A stretch of DNA of 14,017 nucleotides from an uncultured Treponema sp. (GTDB taxonomy: Bacteria > Spirochaetota > Spirochaetia > Treponematales > Treponemataceae), in contig CAJPTT010000017.1 in the NCBI GenBank assembly GCA_905373565.1, positions 1 to 14,017 of the forward strand. Reading direction: 5' to 3'. Shown in pieces: positions 11,924 through 14,017 of this stretch. The notes under the pieces are model-generated. The model saw only the letters and a program-made list of their open reading frames with translations. It did no database searches and was not told the DNA's origin. Each line of letters starts with the position of its first letter. Position 1 is the first letter of the stretch. The position numbers were made by a program, and so were the translations under genes.

Positions 11924-13135
11924 ATGGAAAAGATTCTTTGGTCGGAAAATAAACTTCCGAAAACGGACAACAAACAGCTCAAGGTGATGGCTTTGGACGA
12001 AATCAACAAAGCGCATACATTTCATCAAAGCTTTCCGCAGTATGCGCCGACACCGCTCGTTCCGTTAAAAAATATGGCGAATTTACTTGGCGTCGGGTCG
12101 GTCTTTATTAAAGACGAATCGTGGCGTTTCGGTTTAAATGCCTTTAAGGTACTCGGCGGTTCCTTTGCGATGGCGAAATACATTGCAAAGCAGCTTGAAA
12201 AAGACGTTTCGGAACTCCCTTACGATGTGTTAACCGGCGAAAAGCTGCGGAAAGAATTCGGGCAGGCTACCTTCTTTACGGCAACCGATGGAAATCACGG
12301 GCGCGGAGTAGCGTGGGCAGCAAATAAGCTCGGTCAAAAATCGGTTGTACTGATGCCGAAGGGCTCTACTAAAACCCGCTTCGATAACATCGCGAAAGAG
12401 GGGGCGCAGGTTACCATCGAAAATGTCAATTACGACGAATGCGTGCGCATGGCCGCCGCGCTTGCCGCAAAAACGGAACACGGCGTTATGGTACAGGACA
12501 CCGCGTGGGACGGGTACGAAGAAATTCCTGCGTGGATTATGCAGGGTTACGGTACGATGGCGCTTGAAGCTGCCGAACAGCTCAAGGCGGCGGGCGTAGA
12601 CCGACCAACCCACATCTTTGTGCAAGCGGGCGTCGGTTCGCTCGCAGGTGCAATGCAGGGCTATTTTAAAAACCTGTTCCCCGACAATTGTCCTATTACC
12701 GTCGTAGTGGAAGCCCGCGCTGCTGATTGCTTGTACCGGTCGGCTGCTGCTGCAGACGGAAAACCTCATTTTGTTACGGGAGACTTGCAAACCATTATGG
12801 CGGGACTCGCATGCGGCGAACCGAACACCATTTCTTGGGATATCCTCAAGAATAATACCAGCTGCTTTGTTTCCGCGCCTGATTGGGTTTCCGCCCGCGG
12901 TATGCGTATGCTTGCCGCCCCCATCAAAGGAGACACTCCGGTTACCTCAGGTGAATCCGGCGCGGTGCCCTTCGGCCTGTTATCCGCAATTATGCAGCAT
13001 GATGATATGAAGGATTTACGTGCGGCATTAAAGCTCGACAAGAACTCAAAGATACTGTGCTTTTCTACAGAAGGAGATACCGATCCCGATATGTACAAAA
13101 AAATAGTGTGGGAAGGCTCCTACCCGTCGATGTAA
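11924..13135 (+). CDS. ygeX: 2,3-diaminopropionate ammonia-lyase
   Basis: 403 residues, close to E. coli YgeX (398). Fold-type II PLP enzyme. Lys75 in GLNAFKVLGG (70-79) is the Schiff-base lysine; ATDGNHGRGVAWAAN (120-134) and VQDTAWDGYEEIPAWIMQGYG (starting at 190) carry the aspartates D122 and D192 that correspond to the catalytic pair of the E. coli enzyme. SGESGA, about residues 342-347, binds the cofactor phosphate. The enzyme splits D- or L-2,3-diaminopropionate into pyruvate and two ammonia, in the cytoplasm, which suits an amino-acid fermenter. The usual ygeW/ygeY neighbours are absent; the gene is monocistronic with its own promoter, operator-like repeat and long leader. ATG 11924 follows AAGGAG at 6 bases spacing. 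No terminator is seen directly behind the gene; the first is at 13285. Confidence 0.94.
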   Translation: MEKILWSENKLPKTDNKQLKVMALDEINKAHTFHQSFPQYAPTPLVPLKNMANLLGVGSVFIKDESWRFGLNAFKVLGGSFAMAKYIAKQLEKDVSELPYDVLTGEKLRKEFGQATFFTATDGNHGRGVAWAANKLGQKSVVLMPKGSTKTRFDNIAKEGAQVTIENVNYDECVRMAAALAAKTEHGVMVQDTAWDGYEEIPAWIMQGYGTMALEAAEQLKAAGVDRPTHIFVQAGVGSLAGAMQGYFKNLFPDNCPITVVVEARAADCLYRSAAAADGKPHFVTGDLQTIMAGLACGEPNTISWDILKNNTSCFVSAPDWVSARGMRMLAAPIKGDTPVTSGESGAVPFGLLSAIMQHDDMKDLRAALKLDKNSKILCFSTEGDTDPDMYKKIVWEGSYPSM

Positions 13136-13146
13136 ACAAAACTTTC

Positions 13147-13175
13147 TTGACCTCAATTATTTTTTGTATTATATT
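13147..13175 (+). promoter_or_regulatory. Promoter of candidate small RNA
   Basis: TTGACC (13147-13152), a 17-base spacer, TATATT (13170-13175). It starts 12 bases behind the ygeX stop, and the predicted start near 13182 falls exactly at the first base or two of the tandem repeats. Confidence 0.6.
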
Positions 13176-13180
13176 ATGCT

Positions 13181-13315
13181 AAGCGGTGAGTCCTACCGTT
13201 AAGTGGAATCTATAAAAGCAGTGTACCCTACTGTGAGTGGGAACTTTAAAAGCGGTGAGTCCTACCGTTAAGTGGAAGTTATAAAGCCGTTCAGTTAGCT
13301 GATACGGCTTTTTTT
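13181..13315 (+). ncRNA. Candidate small RNA with three tandem hairpin repeats
   Basis: Three back-to-back units: 13181-13215 (35 bases), 13216-13249 (34) and 13250-13284 (35), then a terminator. Units 1 and 3 differ only near the 3' end; unit 2 has diverged. Each can form a small hairpin: GCGGTGAGTCCTACCGT in units 1 and 3, GCAGTGTACCCTACTGT in unit 2. The stem changes CGGT/ACCG to CAGT/ACTG, a compensatory change that keeps pairing. A single-stranded (A/G)AGTGGRA(A) segment follows each hairpin. A promoter before and a terminator behind make a transcript of about 130 nt likely. No frame of useful length is present. It could also serve as the 3' region of the ygeX mRNA. No known RNA family recognised. 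Confidence 0.55.
13285..13315 (+). terminator. Rho-independent terminator of small RNA / ygeX
   Basis: AGCCGT (13285-13290) pairs with ACGGCT (13304-13309); the loop contains CAG/CTG for further pairing; T's run from 13309 to 13315. Confidence 0.85.
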
Positions 13316-13488
13316 ATAGGTAAATATGGAACAAGAAAGGCTGAATTTATATTTTATGTTCAGATGCGTTTGCTCTGTGCTCTAAAGCTCCTCGAGGCAA
13401 TGCCGAAACTATAAATAGATGCCGTCTCTGCAAGCAAATAATCATTTTTATCGGCGTATGGCATTTTTCATTATGTGGAGGGTAATGT

Positions 13489-13701
13489 ATGAAATTGTAT
13501 TCAATCAAGAGTAATCCGGGGGACATTTCTTATTTTTCAATCCTGAACGAAACGGACAAGGGTTATTTTATCCGTATCTGCCATGATAAAGAAGGATATG
13601 AGAAAATCAGCGAGGAGTTTCTTGACAACGATATGTTTGCGTTGTGTTTGCGCACCGGATATATCAGCGAAGTTCCTGCAGAAGCTCACGGAGTCGCTTA
13701 A
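13489..13701 (+). CDS. Small protein of unknown function
   Basis: 70 residues, not recognised. No signal peptide, membrane segment or metal motif. It starts MKLYSIKSNPGDISYFSILN, has an acidic middle (KISEEFLDNDMF) and two cysteines (about 31 and 53), and reads like a small compact alpha/beta protein. A good GGAGGG ribosome site precedes ATG 13489, and codon use is like that of its neighbours, so it is probably real. It lies alone, 174 bases behind the small-RNA terminator. The space before it (13316-13488) holds only a 19-codon ATG frame at 13326 with no good ribosome site and no clear promoter. Confidence 0.65.
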   Translation: MKLYSIKSNPGDISYFSILNETDKGYFIRICHDKEGYEKISEEFLDNDMFALCLRTGYISEVPAEAHGVA

Positions 13702-13720
13702 TCGATTAAAAAAACTATAA

Positions 13721-13767
13721 CTCGGGGATGTCTTAAAAGTTGGTTACTTTTTCGCCATCCCCGCGAG
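13721..13767. repeat. Long interrupted hairpin behind small protein gene
   Basis: CGGGGATG (13723-13730) pairs with CATCCCCG (13756-13763), extended by CTC/GAG with a small bulge. An inner stem AAAAGT (13735-13740) / ACTTTT (13746-13751) caps it with loop TGGTT. It starts 20 bases after the stop. It could end transcription with help from the next hairpin, but no T-run follows directly. Confidence 0.55.
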
Positions 13768-13808
13768 TTTAAAATTAAGTCTTTATACAGTAATGACTTA
13801 ATTTTAAA
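13768..13808. repeat. 14-bp perfect AT-rich inverted repeat
   Basis: TTTAAAATTAAGTC (13768-13781) and GACTTAATTTTAAA (13795-13808), loop of 13 bases. It abuts the previous hairpin without a gap, so the two probably form one element. On either strand the arm ends in T or A runs, so a bidirectional terminator is possible. Confidence 0.55.
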
Positions 13809-13946
13809 CATTAGCCACAATTATTCTACGTCTTTTATTTACCTGATGCGTTTACCCCAACGGTCTTTTTTCGGTAACCATGGTTCTTTTTTATTAAAAA
13901 TGCTGTCTTTTCTATTGCTATTTTCCTAATAAATAAGGTACACTTA

Positions 13947-14017
13947 ATGCATGATAGAACGGTCTTCTCGGTATCATCATATTTGCGGCTCTATAAAAAA
14001 AGGCACAACAAAAATGT
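13947..14017 (+). CDS. Possible start of a truncated gene
   Basis: Two overlapping frames stay open to the window edge: ATG 13947 (begins MHDRTVFSVSSYLRLYKKR) and ATG 13951 (begins MIERSSRYHHICGSIKKG). AAGG at 13935-13938 fits the first slightly better by spacing. Too short to identify; either may be chance. The rest of 13809-13946 is AT-rich without a recognisable element. Confidence 0.2.
   Translation, partial: MHDRTVFSVSSYLRLYKKRHNKN

Noticed and set aside
12230..12790. 186-residue minus-strand frame inside ygeX
   Set aside because: Opposite a well-conserved enzyme gene; no start signals.
13181..13284. CRISPR-like array of about 35-base repeats
   Set aside because: The units are contiguous, with no separate unique spacers, only three exist, and no cas gene is nearby. 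A structured RNA fits better.
1..14017. tRNA or rRNA genes and phage or transposase genes
   Set aside because: I looked for cloverleaf patterns and typical recombinase or transposase motifs in the gaps and saw none.

Overview
The window looks like chromosomal DNA from a host-associated anaerobic spirochaete, most likely an oral-type Treponema. The reasons are: a glutamate-fermenting 2-hydroxyglutaryl-CoA dehydratase, a BspA-like leucine-rich-repeat protein, a SUMF1-fold lipoprotein with a relaxed spirochaete-type lipobox, medium GC content, and many small hairpin repeats between genes. The genus is an inference; no rRNA or marker gene in the window proves it.

Region 1 (1-4593, + strand) is a glutamate module. 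It holds the 3' end of a Na+/glutamate symporter gene (gltS) with an apparent 16-base internal deletion and frameshift. The complete hgdC-hgdA-hgdB set follows: the ATP-driven activator and the two subunits of (R)-2-hydroxyglutaryl-CoA dehydratase. A cytoplasmic-looking LRR protein gene is placed 12 bases behind hgdB, and a hairpin terminator ends the block. The beta subunit lacks the cysteines expected to hold its own iron-sulfur cluster, while alpha and the activator keep theirs.

Region 2 (4594-7524) has a convergent SUMF1-fold lipoprotein gene on the minus strand, a 384-base gap with three dyad or hairpin elements, then pepC (C1B aminopeptidase) behind a good sigma-70-type promoter. pepC would supply amino acids from peptides to a fermenter of this kind.

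Region 3 (7525-8294) is a decayed toxin-antitoxin patch. A DUF2281-like antitoxin gene overlaps the first codons of a destroyed toxin gene. A Phd/YefM-type antitoxin follows with its own promoter and candidate operator but no toxin, then a textbook terminator and a nested inverted-repeat element whose right arm forms the last codons of engB.

Region 4 (8267-11605, - strand) is a three-gene operon read as WecA/TagO-like glycosyl-phosphate transferase, then pgi, then engB (ribosome-assembly GTPase).

Region 5 (11606-14017) starts with a compact divergent promoter. The minus-strand operon and the plus-strand 2,3-diaminopropionate ammonia-lyase gene (ygeX) share a perfect 11-bp inverted repeat whose arms lie inside the two promoters. 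ygeX has a 150-base leader with possible structure. Behind ygeX is a promoter - three tandem hairpin repeats - terminator unit that reads like a small non-coding RNA gene of about 130 nt. A 70-residue protein of unknown function, two adjacent hairpins and a possible truncated ORF complete the window.
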